Source of the DNA: Corythucha ciliata | Lineage: Eukaryota > Arthropoda > Insecta > Hemiptera > Tingidae | Length of the DNA: 64,000 nt | Assembly: GCA_038030265.1 (NCBI GenBank) | Contig: CM075937.1 | Coordinates: 37,180,198-37,244,197 of the forward strand | Direction of reading: 5' to 3' | Shown: positions 9,976 to 21,783 of the stretch, in pieces | Layout of the letters: every line of letters begins with the position of its first letter | Numbering within the stretch: position 1 is the stretch's first letter | Notes under the pieces: model-generated | The model's database searches: none | What the model was told of the DNA's origin: nothing | Seen by the model: only the letters and a program-made list of their open reading frames with translations | Position numbers and translations under genes: made by a program

Positions 9976-10244
9976 TGGTTCTATGAAAGAGAAAAGATTT
10001 ATTTAAAATTTTATTTTTTTCAAAACAAATATTATTTTGTCATGATTTTGTTAGCAATTAGTTTTAGGGTTAACATTTCGCCTTCCATTGAATCTTTACC
10101 GCATAACGCATTTTTTTGTTTTTTACATTATTTTAAGAATGAACCTTCATTTTACACGTTTAGTTATACACAAAAGTTTAATATTAATGAACTAAGGCTG
10201 ATTATAACTAAAATGTATTTTATATTTGAATAATTATAAATGAA

Positions 10245-11600
10245 TTATGAGAAAGACGTCTGAGCTATTTGGCTTCCGCCTGAAAGTGGACACTTTTCAG
10301 TCCAAAACCAAAAACCATTTAAATTGTACTCCAGAAACATGAAAAAATTACCATTTCGACCCCTCCCCCGAAACCCTCCGGAAACTGCCAATTTTGTCCC
10401 AGAAATCCTTCCCCCAAAACAAAACAATTCAAACCATGCGTATAACTAGACAATATGAACAAAAAATAGGACTATTTAACAGAAAATTTGTAATTTTGTC
10501 CCCGGAACCTGATATTTTTAGCAATAAGACGCTTATTTGGGTCCAGAAATCGCAGGTTCTCAGAATAGACGATTTTATAGTTAAGACCTAACTATTTCAC
10601 CGTGCAAATCCCACGTACACGTACAACCCCCTCCCCCTCTTGGGGCACACTTTACAACCAAATACGGCTAAACCGGTTCATGGTGGTTGGAAAATTGGCA
10701 ATTCGAGCCATTTTGTTAAGCGTAAATAACTGATGATCTCCGAAATTTTAAAAATCATTCCCAGGAATCAATATTACAATCTATGTTAATCCTAAAACCT
10801 ATTGCAGACTTTAGTCCGAGAAAAAATAATTGTTAGGCCACGAAGCCTGCAGAGTTGTTTTTGAATGAGCAAAAATGTCATTTTTTAAAGAAGCCAGATT
10901 CATCGAATGGACTTTTCGAGTGAGCTGGTATTGTTAGTTAGTGGGGGGGGGGGGTCTATTCCGCAAAATTGATTTCGAATGGGCCAACTCCGCGAAATTT
11001 TTCTTGAAAGGAACCAGTCCACGCGAAATTGCACCTTAGAATGAGCCAACACCCTGGATTTTTTTGTTTTTGCAAGTGTCTGAAATCCGTGGCGGAATTG
11101 ATTTTATTTTAAGGAGCCAAAAGAGAATTTAGTTCTCGAATTACCATAAACCGCAAAATTGTGTTCTGCAAATGCGAAATCCGTGAAGGAGCCTAAACCT
11201 TGAATTGCTCTTTTTTTTGCAGGACACAAACCCGTGAAATTGCATTTTTGAATGGGTGAAAACCGTAAAATGGAGTAGTCTACGTGAGTGCCAAAACCAT
11301 AAAATTTGGGTTTTGGAATAGCCAAACTCGCAAAATGAATTTCTCTAGGTGCAAAATTCTGTTTTATGAAGAGGCAACCAACCAGAGACGAAATTTCGTT
11401 AATGAATCAGCCAAAACGGCGATATCGGGTTCTGTGACTGTCAAATCTGTGAAATATTGACATGTTTGGGCTTCGAAAGTGCCTAAAAAGCAGAATCGCA
11501 TTTGGAATGGGTAAACCCTACGAAATTTGCATTTGGCTGTGTCTATTCTGTGAAATTTGCTTCTCGAGGGGCGAAACCCGCCAAATTGGATTATGTGAGT
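10245..11600 (+). repeat. Degenerate minisatellites, GCGAAATTG / CCAGAAA types
   Basis: Between 10260 and 10600 units contain 'ccagaaa' and 'aattttgtccc'. Between 10900 and 11600 units read 'gaatgggccaactccgcgaa' with 'attt', spaced about 35-40 bp. A G11 run lies near 10945. Boundaries are approximate. Confidence 0.55.
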
Positions 11601-12060
11601 GTCAGAACTTTATTGTTTTCGGTATTTTGTTACTGGTTTAATGTTTTGGATTTTTTTGAATTTTATTATTCGTGGTTGGAAATAGCCAAACCCTGTCTCA
11701 GAGTGATTTCTCTGTGCGAAATAAACGAAATTGGGGTTAAAAAGGTAAAAGTCGGAGATTCTATAGCCATTGTTATAATCATGGCAGTAGAAAAGAGGGA
11801 GATGACACAAGCATTACGATTCCCTGAACAGCCTGCTGAATTGAGAACTCGGGTCTGGCTCGTTCATGCTGAGAGAAGCTGTTATGGACTATTAATGTTT
11901 TGGGAAGCCCTGACCCGCCGTTTTGCTTCTATCCAAGAGAAAGAGTGAGCGAGAAAATCCGCCCTAAGAAAGCGGCCGTAACTTGAATGGTTGCCCGTTA
12001 CTTAGTTGTGGTTTGTCGGCTGCTCTCCATTTTCAGCGTTCGGTTTCCCAACTCAAACGG

Positions 12061-12165
12061 TTTTTGACGAACCTCAACGAGGGAAGAGAGACAATGTAGG
12101 CTTCTACGGCTACAGTTTTATGCATGCTTTACCCACCAACCCTCGTACTGAGCGCTTCTACTAAC
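12061..12165 (+). mobile_element. Partial copy of the 5341-5580 element
   Basis: The right arm CCTCAACGAGGGAAGA and the following 100 bp (GTAGGCTTCTACGGCTACA, TTTTATGCATGC, ACCCACCAACCCTCG) match 5470-5580 closely. The left arm is absent or degraded. Confidence 0.65.
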
Positions 12166-12479
12166 AATTTAAAAGATATATAGTCACTAATCGTGGCAAA
12201 ATTGCAAGTTCTTACGGGTCAAACATATATATAAGTTTTTATGGTAAAATGCAGAGTTACACGGCTATACATAAATAATAATTTCTATCGCTATGCGTTA
12301 TTAACAGTTTTACAACTGAATTTGCCTTGCCAAGGGCAAGTTTCAACATTCGCAGTAGAGCAGCCGCAGCTAAATGATAAATTGAGGTTTTGACCGACAT
12401 AACGTTCTTTTGTGTCAGTGCCGGGCTTGGACATTTGGCGCCCTCGGGCGAATCTTTCACCAGCTCCCCCATGAAGTCA

Positions 12480-13925
12480 GTGTTCAGAATAAGCCGCGAA
12501 TAAGCGTTTTCTCTACCCTTCAGCGTTTCTTCTCAATTCCATCCGTGAATTAGCTATTTGTCTCCATTTCAGCCTTGAATAAGAGATTTGTCTACAATTT
12601 ACACGCGAATTTGCAATTGTTCTCCTTTTTAGACGCGAATCAGCGATTTTTCATCATTTTTGTCGCAAATTAGCGCTTTATAGTAATTTCCCACTAAGTT
12701 GCCTCCGGAAGCCGCGGCTTGCTATTTCTCTCAATTTTCTGTGGATTAATTTTCTCAAATTAATCACCCAATTAGCCACTTTTCTCCATTTTAGCCGCGA
12801 ATTAGCTATTTTTCTAAAGTTATGCAGTGAATTCGTGTTTTTTCCGAGTTTGCCGCTAATGATCGATTTTTCTCCATTCATCCTTCAATTAACACTTTTT
12901 ATTTTTTAGCTGGGAATTAGCTATTTTTCTCGCTTTTAAACCATGGGCTTTTTCTCAGTTTGAGCCACGAAATCGCCTTCAGAAGCCGAAAAACGTCGTT
13001 TCCATACTTCTATTAGCCTCGCTCCACTTTATCCGTGGATATATGCGGTTGGGCTGCGATATCGGCTCCTTTCGACGATTTTCAGTCAATCCGACCCAGG
13101 CCGGAATGGAACGCTGCAGGTGATCAGCAAAGAGTGAAGCTGGATACACGATTTAGCCCACAAAAGCTATTCCGAAGGCTCAAATTGAGAGAAATCGCGC
13201 CTTTCGGGGTAACATCGCTGCTAAAGTACAGAAAATATGCTGATCTGTAGTTTTTTTACGTCTTTAAGCGGATAAAGATGGTGTTCTTGGGGGCAAGTAC
13301 GCAGCAAAACATTTGGAAAAAGCGCTAATATTCGTGTATAAAACTGTGAGAAGCGTTCATTCGCGGTATCTAGATGACAAAAATTGAGAAAAAAATCGCT
13401 GATTCGTGGTGTTCAGATATGCCAATATCCCATTTTATTGACTAATTGAAGGAATAAACGCTAAATTTCTGTTCTTTATTCAAATAGAGCGCAAAAGGCA
13501 AATAACAAGGATAGAAAAACGCTAATTGAAGGCTATAAAAGTGGAAAAAAATCGCGGCTAAAATTGAAGAAAAAAAAAACTAATTTGGGCCTAAAATCGA
13601 GGAAAATGGCAAATTCACGGATGAAAGTGGCAAAAAACGCTAATTCGTGTATACAAAATCTAGACAAAACGCAAATTCACAGCTAAAATTTAAAACGCTG
13701 ATTAGCGGCTTTAATTTAAAACGCTGATTCGGGGCTGAAATTTAGGAAAACACAAATCCGTGGCTTCTGAAGGCAACATATGTACGAAAACTGTAAAAAA
13801 GCGCTAATCCATAGCTAAAAGTGGAGAAAAAAAAAAAAGATAATGCGGGGCAAAAATAGTTCATACACCGCTAATTTGCGCCCAATATTGAGGATCCAAT
13901 TCGCGGCAAAAATGGAGAAAAATCG
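12480..13925. mobile_element. Foldback-like element: opposed minisatellite arms around a core
   Basis: Left arm 12480-12980 consists of ~30-bp units in the GCGAATTAGCG orientation. Right arm 13300-13925 consists of the same units inverted (CGCTAATTCGCGG, then TAAAATTGAGAAAA). Between them lies a non-repetitive core (about 12985-13240) with TCCGACCCAGGCCGGAATGG and CGATATCGGCTCCTTTCGAC. The same core in the other orientation occurs at 19250-19590 and 49785-50150. Drosophila FB elements share this design of long inverted ends made of short direct repeats. No transposase frame is visible, and target duplications could not be defined. Confidence 0.65.
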
Positions 13926-14268
13926 TTAACACGGCTCACTTTTTTTCTCAAGTCCTTGATGGGGGGGGGGGGCGTTCCTATTCCCGGGGGTACGTGGTAA
14001 ATACTCTCGACTCTTTCTGAGTCGTGCAACTGAAGAATTCCTTTGGGACATGAACGAAAACAGTTTCAGTGAATAAATTAAAACTATAGCAAACACAATC
14101 AGAGCACCTGAGAGCAATTAAAAATCAAGAAATGAGGTGAATTAAGGTGAAAGGGCACAGGGGATTCCACAGTAGCCCTGGGCAACCATTTCCGTTTAGC
14201 CAATATAGCTCGCGTTCTGAGAAAACAACCTCTTCTTCTACGTTCAAGTGCTTCGGAAAGACTACGGA

Positions 14269-14681
14269 ATGATTCTTGCCTCTGATGAACGGAAAAAAGA
14301 AGTTCGAAAAAGCATCGAGCGTGTCGTCAAACGTGAAAAACTCAAGAGACACGAATCGCTTGTTCTCAAAACTGACCGGGCCGCCTTTCCCACTAAGCCT
14401 GCCAAGAGCGTTCTAGGGTTTTATAGACCACCACGTCCCAAACCAAGGCCCTGCGATCCCTCCGAAAAATTCCTTCACAGTTGGACTTCGGCGGGAGGCA
14501 AATCGACCGTCGGTTATTTCACCGCAAGTTCTGGCGAGCAACGGCCTTCCAGACAACTTGAAGATGAACCGTCACCGTACACGACCGACTGGGACAAGTT
14601 GACAGTTTTGACCGAGGCGACTCGTCAAGGCTACGCTAGGGCGACTCAGAGATGGTCTTCTAGTGGAACTCTTAGAAGCCG
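14269..14681 (+). CDS. CFAP100: CFAP100-like exon A
   Basis: This exon encodes a basic, low-complexity N-terminal region (KKEVRKSIERVVKREKLKRH, then RPPRPKPRPCDPSEKF) with no recognised fold. It ends two bases into an Arg codon before GTAATT. ATG 14269 is a conservative start. Confidence 0.75.
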
Positions 14682-16342
14682 GTAATTTAAAATTTTGATT
14701 ACTTTCATAACGAATATTATTTTAATTACAAATTAACTCTTTTTGACACAGACTTCAAGTACAATTCGTCAAGCAACCTGACGTGAAGCATTGCCCCCCA
14801 GCAGACTACCTTCGCCCGTTGAAATTCAGCAAAACTGAATTTTCCCGACAGATGAGACAGCGATTTTTCGACGTGCTCGACATTGGAATAATGCAAGACC
14901 TCATTCGACAGGTGGAAGAGCGCGAAAGAGTCGCCCGATTCGCCGTTGAAAAATCATTGAAAGACACCGACGAGGGAATGAAACTATTGGATCTGTTTCT
15001 GGCGGATCAGCTAAAAGACAACGCATCCATTGAGAACGAGTTAAAAACGGTCGAGAGGTTTAAAAAGGACCGACACGAGGAATTGACTCGTGCGAGAAAG
15101 AAAATGGGTGACTTGAAAGTTGATTTATTCAAGAAAATGGAAGGGATTCGAGAAACTGTAAAATGTCGTAACTTTCTGCACCAAGTCTCTCCAAAAGACT
15201 GGCTTCTCAATTATGAGCGGCTGACCAAACGACACAGAAAGAAAAACGAGTCCAAACTGACTGAAATTAAAGAGGAACTTGACTACTACAGGGAACATTT
15301 GGCTGGTGAAGATGAGGAAATAGAAAATATCGTCACGGAATTCATTGACATTTTGAAAAATTCTGGGCCTCCTCTATTACCCTTTAGCAAAGGTGATGAC
15401 ATTGCTCAAGTTTTGAAGCAGATTGAAAATAGAAACAGGGAATTATTGGAGCACATCAGACGATTGGACGAACCTTCGAGAAAAGCGGCTGATAAAGTTA
15501 AAGAAATCGAAGAATATTTTAACCAGGAGTTGAATGAAGTAGAAAGAACTGTGAACAACATGGAAAAAGATTTATGTGAGTTGAAGGAAACTCGCCTGAT
15601 GAAAGAAAACATGCTGAAGGACGCTATAAAATGCTATAAAAAAGCAGTTTCGTCGGAGGACATTTTGAAAAATAGGGCCCTTCTCGAGGGCCTTTACGAG
15701 GAAATTGCCGGGCGCTCTGGAAGAGAACGCTCAGATTTGGATATGTGGAAAGAAATTGACGAAACTTTTGTTCAACTCAAATCGAAACTGTCCCAGCTGC
15801 CAAGAAAGGAGATTGAAAGACGGCGAAAGGCGTTCATGTCGCAACGCGCTAACACCATTAAGAAAGCTCGCGAGGCTCGCGATCGTCACATTCAAATAGA
15901 GCAAATGATTCTGTCGGCGACTATAGCTCGCCTACCGCCTATGGTTCCTCGACGAGGGAAACAGCTCCGTCCCAGATCTGAACCACCTCCAGAGCCGGCT
16001 CGTACTCCTCGCCCTGAAAGTCCGTTGGATTTGAGCTATAAACGACAATTAGAACTCGAAAAATCCTTGTTCGCTCCACTTTCGATCGACCTGAAATTCG
16101 AGGCTCCAACGACATTGCCGCCGATGAGTGTGACTCGTCAAGAAAAAATTCAACCGGTGATTCTCGGCTTAGAAGCGGCGGTAAAAGAAGCCCCACCCTT
16201 TGTTGACTACTCTAATTTACTCGGTGACACTTCTATTTTGGACGATCCGTTTCAAGGAGTGCCCGAAGGGGGTCTTCCACCGGTGCCTGAGTTTGTCGAG
16301 CCACCTCTAGAGCCACCAAGCGAAGAAAATGACACAGTATAA
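14269..16342 (+). CDS. CFAP100: CFAP100 (CCDC37)-like axonemal coiled-coil protein
   Basis: Coding exons 14269-14681 and 14752-16342 join in phase 2 (intron 70 bp, donor GTAATT, acceptor gacacag) to give 667 residues; human CFAP100 has 611. CFAP100 is a coiled-coil protein of motile cilia that works with CFAP73 near the I1 inner dynein arm. The N-terminal 140 residues are basic with proline patches. From about 165 to 520 the chain is a long charged coiled coil of the DUF4200 type. FLHQVSPKDWLLNYE (about 279-293) matches FLYKLSPKEWLEEQE of human CFAP100, and EKSLKDTDEGMKLLDLFL matches its EKSLEKDAALFDEFV region. The C-terminal 130 residues are proline-rich. The frame is open upstream of ATG 14269 to 14221, with a possible acceptor at 14247-14248, so an earlier exon may exist. 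Related CFAP73, CCDC38 and CCDC42 are alternatives. Confidence 0.8.
14752..16342 (+). CDS. CFAP100: CFAP100-like exon B: coiled coil and proline-rich tail
   Basis: A single 1591-nt exon carries the entire DUF4200-type coiled coil and the stop TAA (16340-16342). It is the longest uninterrupted coding stretch in the window. Such a long intronless block differs from the finely split exchanger gene. Confidence 0.85.
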
Positions 16343-16823
16343 GAGTGATTTCCCCTTTAATCAGCGCTGGTATTGTTTAGGGAGAAGGAACTTTATTATG
16401 GCACTTTCAATTTAGACTATTACATAATTAATAGTCTGATAGTAATTAATTAATAGTCATAATTAATAGTGGATTTGTTATGCAAGCAGAAGAATACAAA
16501 GGGTCTTTCCGAACAGCCCGCTCCGAGCTTCCCAGGGGCGCCCTAAAATCCTTCGCAACTTTCACTTGTTTTAGAATTTCCACTCGCCCTCCAGCCACGT
16601 CCCCTCTTCTCTTTTCTACACGCGTGGAATGATTTGCTGAGTGATTTACACGTTGTTAATTTTGCTTTTTCCGCTAATTCCTAGAAATGAGAAGGCATTT
16701 CATGAAAAGTTTGTGCTATGTGCATGACGAATTTAATAACCGTAAATTGCGAATGATTAAGGAGGGGGAGGAACGAGTAATCGAGCAAGAAAGGTAGGCA
16801 CGTTTGTTCAATTCTAACTATGC

Positions 16824-16829
16824 AATAAA
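16824..16829 (+). terminator. Candidate poly(A) signal of the CFAP100-like gene
   Basis: A clear AATAAA on the + strand lies 482 bp after the stop. No transcript evidence is available. Confidence 0.35.
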
Positions 16830-17353
16830 ATAGTCTGAGAAAGAAATGTTAAAGCGCCTTTTACTTTATTTCTTCCTGACTTTCCTTTGAAAAATCTGCT
16901 TAACCGATGCCGCATCTTTATATCCCACTAAACATTAAAGTTGAATAAGTAGAGATGCGTGTTAGGCATTGACTTAGAAATAAAATATGGGTTTTGGTTC
17001 GCCTCCCACTCCACCTCACTGCCCATCCGACTCGAATTCCCTTATTTCACATGATACTGAAGTTTTCCGGAAGCTGTCACCTGTCACGTATAGATTGTAA
17101 CAACATTTAAATCAGATTGTCTTATCTCCTCGATAGTTGTATACTCGCCAACTTGTAAGCAAGTGCTGATCAACTCAAACAACTCGAGTTGATGAACAGA
17201 AGGATTCCAATTACTAGCCTGAACTTGTCCATTGTTAGAATGAGCACGCTCTTTTGGAAAGTAAAACATCAGCTTCAATTTAATAAATGGACTTTTCACA
17301 GTCATAAACTCTTCACAGTCGCTTTCCACAGTCCATTTCCACAGGGGCGTATT

Positions 17354-17375
17354 GGTTGGGGTTGGGGTTGGGGTT
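17354..17375 (+). repeat. Short (TTGGGG)n tract, G-quadruplex capable
   Basis: GGTTGGGGTTGGGG continues with a further TTGGGG and TTT, giving three GGGG runs plus an upstream GG. The G density could support a quadruplex. It is too short to be a telomere remnant with confidence. Confidence 0.6.
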
Positions 17376-18379
17376 TCATTTCATTAGTATCTCTAAAGCT
17401 CGATTTTTAAAAATAAAACTTATAAAAGCTAGTTAAAAAAGATATTTTTTGTGACAATTTTTATCACGTCACTATGATTATTGTTCAATTTTCCAACGCA
17501 CGTTGACATACACCGGTGGAAGTCCGAATTTCTTGCTTTCGGCAGCTATTATGAGGAAGTAACATAAAAATCGCTGGAAACAATTTTTTTTCGAATGAAA
17601 ATGGCTAAATATGACCAGAAATTGAATATTAGTGCGTAAATGATTGATTTCAATTTATAGTGAAATAATAAAACTTGCCAATTTTTATTGTTGCCTTATA
17701 CGGCATGTTATCATGTTTTACACCTTCTTGTCCATCCCGTTTATCTTAAGTCCTATTGTTTGAATTGTGGAAAGCTATTTTGATAGTTATGCGAATGCTG
17801 TTATTACGTCATCAGTCTATCTAGCCTATTTCAAATGGGTCCTGCAACCCAACAGTTTTAAAAATTAATAAAAAAATGTAGAGCCTGATTTTCTTTGAAC
17901 GGATCGTGTTTTCATGAGTTTTGGAAACCAAACTATCATGACAGCATGATTTTGGAAAATGTGTTAATTCCTCATTGTCTCTTAAATCAAAGGATCGTAA
18001 GTCGTAACGCATGCTTTATGCTTCTCTATAACGAAAGATTCAGGGTCAACGTCACTCCTTCATACCTGTAGGAGTTCCCTATCCTTCGACTTTATTCCCG
18101 TTTAGGGTTGCCCCAGATCTCCGGTTTTTACTCGGAGTCTCCGGGCCTGGGTCCCAATTTCCGGTCTCCGGAGAGTATCTCCGGGCTAAAAAATCTCTCG
18201 CTTCAGCTTGGGAAGCTAAAAAAATCCCTACCTAAAGAAAAATAATCATGGAACCATTTTACATGAGCGTTATATTTATTTTGGCTTTGGCTATCTCTTA
18301 AAAAGGTTTAAACAACAAAAAAGGCACAAAAATGTTTCAACCCAAAGAATTTCTGATCAAATAAAATAACGGCCCGTCC

Positions 18380-19255
18380 TCGACCCTACGCGAATTGGCG
18401 TTAACTTAATTTTAGTCGTGAATTAGCGTTCTCCTCAATGTTGGCCATGAATCGCCAACTTTATGAATTTTTAATTACACCCGTGAATTAGCGCTTTTCA
18501 CTATTTTAACCGTGAATTAGCGCTTTTTCTGCATCTTATTCACGAATTTCAGCACTGATCCTCAATATCATCCGCAAGTTGTAGTGATTTTTCTACATTT
18601 TTAACCGCGAATCATCCTTTTGTCTCAATTTGAGCCGTAAATTAGGTTTTTTTTTTCTCATTTTAGTATTTAATTATAGCGATTTTTCCCAATTTCAGCC
18701 GTGAATTAGTGATTTCCCAATTATATTCCACGAATCAGCTCTTTTTACAAATTTGTTTGCTATGAAGTGAGTTAGAGTGCTATCGCGGAGTATATGTAGA
18801 GCCATTTTATAGCTAAAATAAAGTAAAACGGTATAATGCGCTGTTCTTGAACCAAGTCCACGTCTAGAATAGAGGTAAATCGTTAATTCACAAAAATAAG
18901 TGAGAAAACGCACTAAATAGCGTTAAAAAATTGATAAACAAGCGCTTGATCACGTCTAAAATTGAGAAATTTTAGCCGCTAATTAGAGCTTTTACTCAAC
19001 TTCAGCCCCGAATTGATGAATTTTTATTATAAAATTTAGCTATAAAATGGCTCTATATTCTCCGATTTTTTCACAATTTTGGTCTGGAAGGGGCATCGAG
19101 AAACAGCGAATGAGCGTTTTTTTTCTCGCAGTTTTTGCCACGTATATTTGCGCTCTTTCCAGCCTTCATGGCGCGCCATTATTAATTATGCTAAGAACAG
19201 TACTTCAGTGCGCCTTCGCAATTTCAGCCGCCTAAGTGCCTACACGAACTGTAGG
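18380..19255. repeat. Array of the ~30-bp GCGAATTAGCG repeat, mixed orientation
   Basis: Units such as CCGTGAATTAGCGCTTTT recur at about 29-bp spacing near 18480-18530. Most are in + orientation, with reverse units at about 18870-18970 and + units again to 19255. Confidence 0.75.
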
Positions 19256-19590
19256 GATCAGTGTATTTTGTCTATTTTAGCCACGAAGTTGCCTCCGTAA
19301 GGCGCGAATTACTTACATTTCTCAATTTCAGCTTCCAAAACAGCGCTTGCATGGGCTTAATCGAATATTCAGCAAAAAAGTTGGTGAGTATTTTTCAACG
19401 CTTCTATCCTGCAGGTCGGATTGAATCGTCGAAAGGAGCCAAATCCCCGTCCAACCCGATACCACGACTCCTTTCCACGTACTTTCATCCATGAACATAA
19501 AACCTAAAATTCCTAATTTTTCCAGCTATTCGTGGTTGGCGGTCCGCACAATACTCGCCACTACCTGGGTACGCTACTGATGGGACGCAG
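19250..19590 (+). mobile_element. Copy of the Foldback-like element core
   Basis: The order 'ggatcag', 'cgaagttgcctccgtaag', 'aatcgaatattcagc', 'ggtcggattgaatcgtcgaa', 'aggagccaaat', 'gtacgctactga' matches 49785-50150 and the reverse complement of 12985-13240. Identity drops in places. Confidence 0.65.
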
Positions 19591-19599
19591 GGAGCAAAC

Positions 19600-20100
19600 C
19601 CCGAAAAATGTAGTAATTTATGGAGGTAACTACGCGAAATTCATGGTTCTCCTAAAAGATCCAGATTCGCGAAATTTGGGGTTAGAAAGAGCTAAATCCA
19701 GCACAATATTGCACTTGCAATGGCATTTTTTTTGGTCACCTCCCCCCTTCCAACTGTAATTTTGCAGAAAATTTCTTCAGTTTCTTACAATTTCGAGGCT
19801 ACTTATCGATCCAAACTCGCAAAGTCACTGCCGGTGAATATTCAAAACCGGATGTTTGCGGCTATTGCTCCCCGGGAAAATGCAATTTCGCGTCTAATTA
19901 TCTTCCAAAATATTCAATTTTGTGGCTTTTTAGGGCTAAGCTTGTAACTCACAATTTCGCGGCTGATTATTCACCGAAACTTTCAATATCATTGTCTACG
20001 AGTATGTAGCCCTGAAACTTCTTTATTTTCTATTATGCATGTATCCCACGAAACTTGTAATTCATGGCTGCGCCCCCCCCCCCCCACGGCGTTGAGTAGT
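19600..20100 (+). repeat. Degenerate minisatellite with AATTTCGCGGCT cores
   Basis: Repeats of the form 'caatttcgcggctgattatt' occur roughly every 40 bp, related to the CCAATTTCGCGG family. A C11 run lies near 20072. Confidence 0.5.
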
Positions 20101-20340
20101 TTTGTCACGGAAAGGAGCCTTCGAAAACGTTCGCCTGATGCATCAATGTAAAGCCGTGTGTCCCTGAACGCGCATTGTTCGCGAACAGGGTTTGCAAACG
20201 TTTACAAATGTTTGTAAACAGTTTTATCAAAATGTTTGCGAATGGCATCTGTTTCCACATTCCACGCACGGCAACAAAAAACTTCAAGTTCGCACGAACT
20301 CGTATTGAATTTATCGGTTGCTCCCTTCATTCCAACATCG

Positions 20341-20598
20341 CACCTTTATCAAAGGTTGCTATTTATGCTGCTTTCTGCATTAATTTTAACGGAATGGGTG
20401 TCATCGTCCCAAGAGCAAGAAACTCCAGTCAGCTTACAGCAGATTTAAGAACGGATGAAACCTAGCTGGCTCTTCGAGAATTTAAATCGGATGTCGCAGT
20501 CGGACTTCGACATTTTATTGAACAAAGACGCCAACTTTCCAGAAATCCTCGAGACCGCCCGTAATACTAATAGATCGCTGGACATGCACAACTTATAA
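20341..20598 (+). pseudogene. Degenerate Harbinger-like transposase N-terminus
   Basis: In one frame the sequence reads LLFMLLSALILTEW, then one stop (20446-20448), then PSWLFENLNRMSQSDFDILL and a stop at 20596. The phrase 'FxNxxRMSxxxFDxLL' is typical of the N-terminal region of PIF/Harbinger (HARBI1-like) transposases. The DDE catalytic part is not seen. The assignment rests on this short motif. Confidence 0.35.
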
Positions 20599-20599
20599 G

Positions 20600-21065
20600 T
20601 GGCCTGAGAAGCGCACTTTTGTTAGCCCCACATTTATTTCACAGAAAAAAAAATAAATTACGTAATTTATCAATGCTGCCAGCCAGAAATCGTCCGTTCC
20701 CATTGTGGGCTGACAGCTTTTGAAGGGTTTTTATTTTTGCAAGCTAGGAACACCCACTTCCCACTTGCCAAGTACCGAATGTTTGGCAAGTAACCAGCTA
20801 TTTTGATTGCTACTTATCTATTCACAAGGTCCTTGTCACACTAGAGAACCTATAGTTACACACACACACACACACCCACTCACATACTGACATTACCCGC
20901 CATATGTGGTCCTTATTAGAAAGGGAAGGGCTTGTGATTGGCTGGTGAGCGTAACCTACATGACCGGAGCAGCGAATGAGAGATATCAAATCTATTTGAT
21001 CCCTGTGTCCTGTGTAGAGGGGGGGGGACCACACATGGCCGACTGTCAGTACTCGTAGGAACTTA
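20600..21065. other. Intergenic with a CA microsatellite
   Basis: A (CA) run of about nine repeats lies near 20857-20875, and a G9 run lies near 21020. No gene seen. Confidence 0.5.
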
Positions 21066-21325
21066 AGCGCCCCATACACTATGCGATTGCCTGCAGGCCG
21101 TCGCCTCAAGAGGCGACCGTCCGGCCAGCATCGACGGGCAACATACACTGTCAGTCAACGATCTCACGTCCGATCCTAGCCGGTCCTACGGCCACACACC
21201 TTCAGTTTTCACGGACTGCAGGTGGACTGCAGTCCATGGCCTTCAGATTAACTGAAAATGTATGGGTAACCCCGATCGACGGCCTCACGATTGCCTTCAG
21301 TTAAACTGACAGTGTATGGGGCGCT
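21066..21325. mobile_element. Harbinger-type MITE, 260 bp
   Basis: The left end AGCGCCCCATACACT and right end AGTGTATGGGGCGCT are a perfect 15-bp inverted repeat. The element is flanked by TTA at 21063-21065 and 21326-21328, the 3-bp target duplication typical of PIF/Harbinger elements. The interior is GC-rich with no coding frame. Confidence 0.88.
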
Positions 21326-21338
21326 TTACAGAGCCTTA

Positions 21339-21477
21339 GGCCCGTATTTATGAACGTTACTTGAAGCTTCCTCGAGTCAAGGAACCATTGAGAACAATTT
21401 TGATCACAATAAAAACATCTGTTCTAATGAATTTCAAGGGTTCCTTAATGTCAAGGAATGTTCATAAATACGGACAT
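21339..21477 (+). mobile_element. MITE family A, copy 1 (139 bp, TA-flanked)
   Basis: Ends GGCCCGTATTTATGAAC and GTTCATAAATACGGACAT are inverted repeats flanked by TA at 21337-21338 and 21478-21479. The interior (ACATCTGTTCTAATGAATTT, CAAGGAACCATTGAG) matches the reverse complement of 53419-53560 at high identity. Confidence 0.85.
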
Positions 21478-21783
21478 TAGTCACCCACATGCGTAAATTG
21501 TCAAGTACGCTATTCTCTTAGGAAACGATGAACATTCGTGCTAGCACTCGTTGAAATGGATGACAAGCAGCCGTTCTCACTGCAGCAGCTGAGGGTCAAT
21601 GCCGGAGTTGGAGGTTATGTTCAGTTTAGGATCAATTATCCAAGCATGGAATTACACCGCCTTCATAGGGGCGGTAATATAAAGCTTTCCTCCTCGTTAC
21701 CAGGCTGGACAAATATACCTCCTTCCCCCCCCCCCTAGTAAAATTCCTAGCCTTTTGTGTGCTACATGTCCTGGGGGCCTATT

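Larger units (their letters stand above)
9976..14268. other. Intergenic region between NCX and the CFAP100-like gene
   Basis: No gene was recognised. It contains degenerate minisatellite stretches (10245-10600, 10680-11600), a partial dispersed repeat (12061-12165), a Foldback-like element (12480-13925) and an unassigned stretch at 13930-14268. An open frame of 148 codons (11502-11948) starts inside minisatellite DNA and is not accepted as a gene. Confidence 0.6.
16343..18380. other. Intergenic, no gene seen
   Basis: AT-rich DNA with a cluster of AATTAATAGT repeats at 16420-16465, a TTGGGG triplet repeat at 17354-17375 and a CTCCGG-rich patch at 18115-18190. No exon with recognisable product. 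Confidence 0.5.

Noticed and set aside
11502..11948. 148-codon open frame on the + strand
   Set aside because: It begins inside minisatellite DNA, has no recognised domain and no splice or promoter context; repeats with few stops readily give such frames.
17354..17375. TTGGGG repeats as an internal telomere
   Set aside because: Only three units; chance or a small quadruplex tract is likelier.
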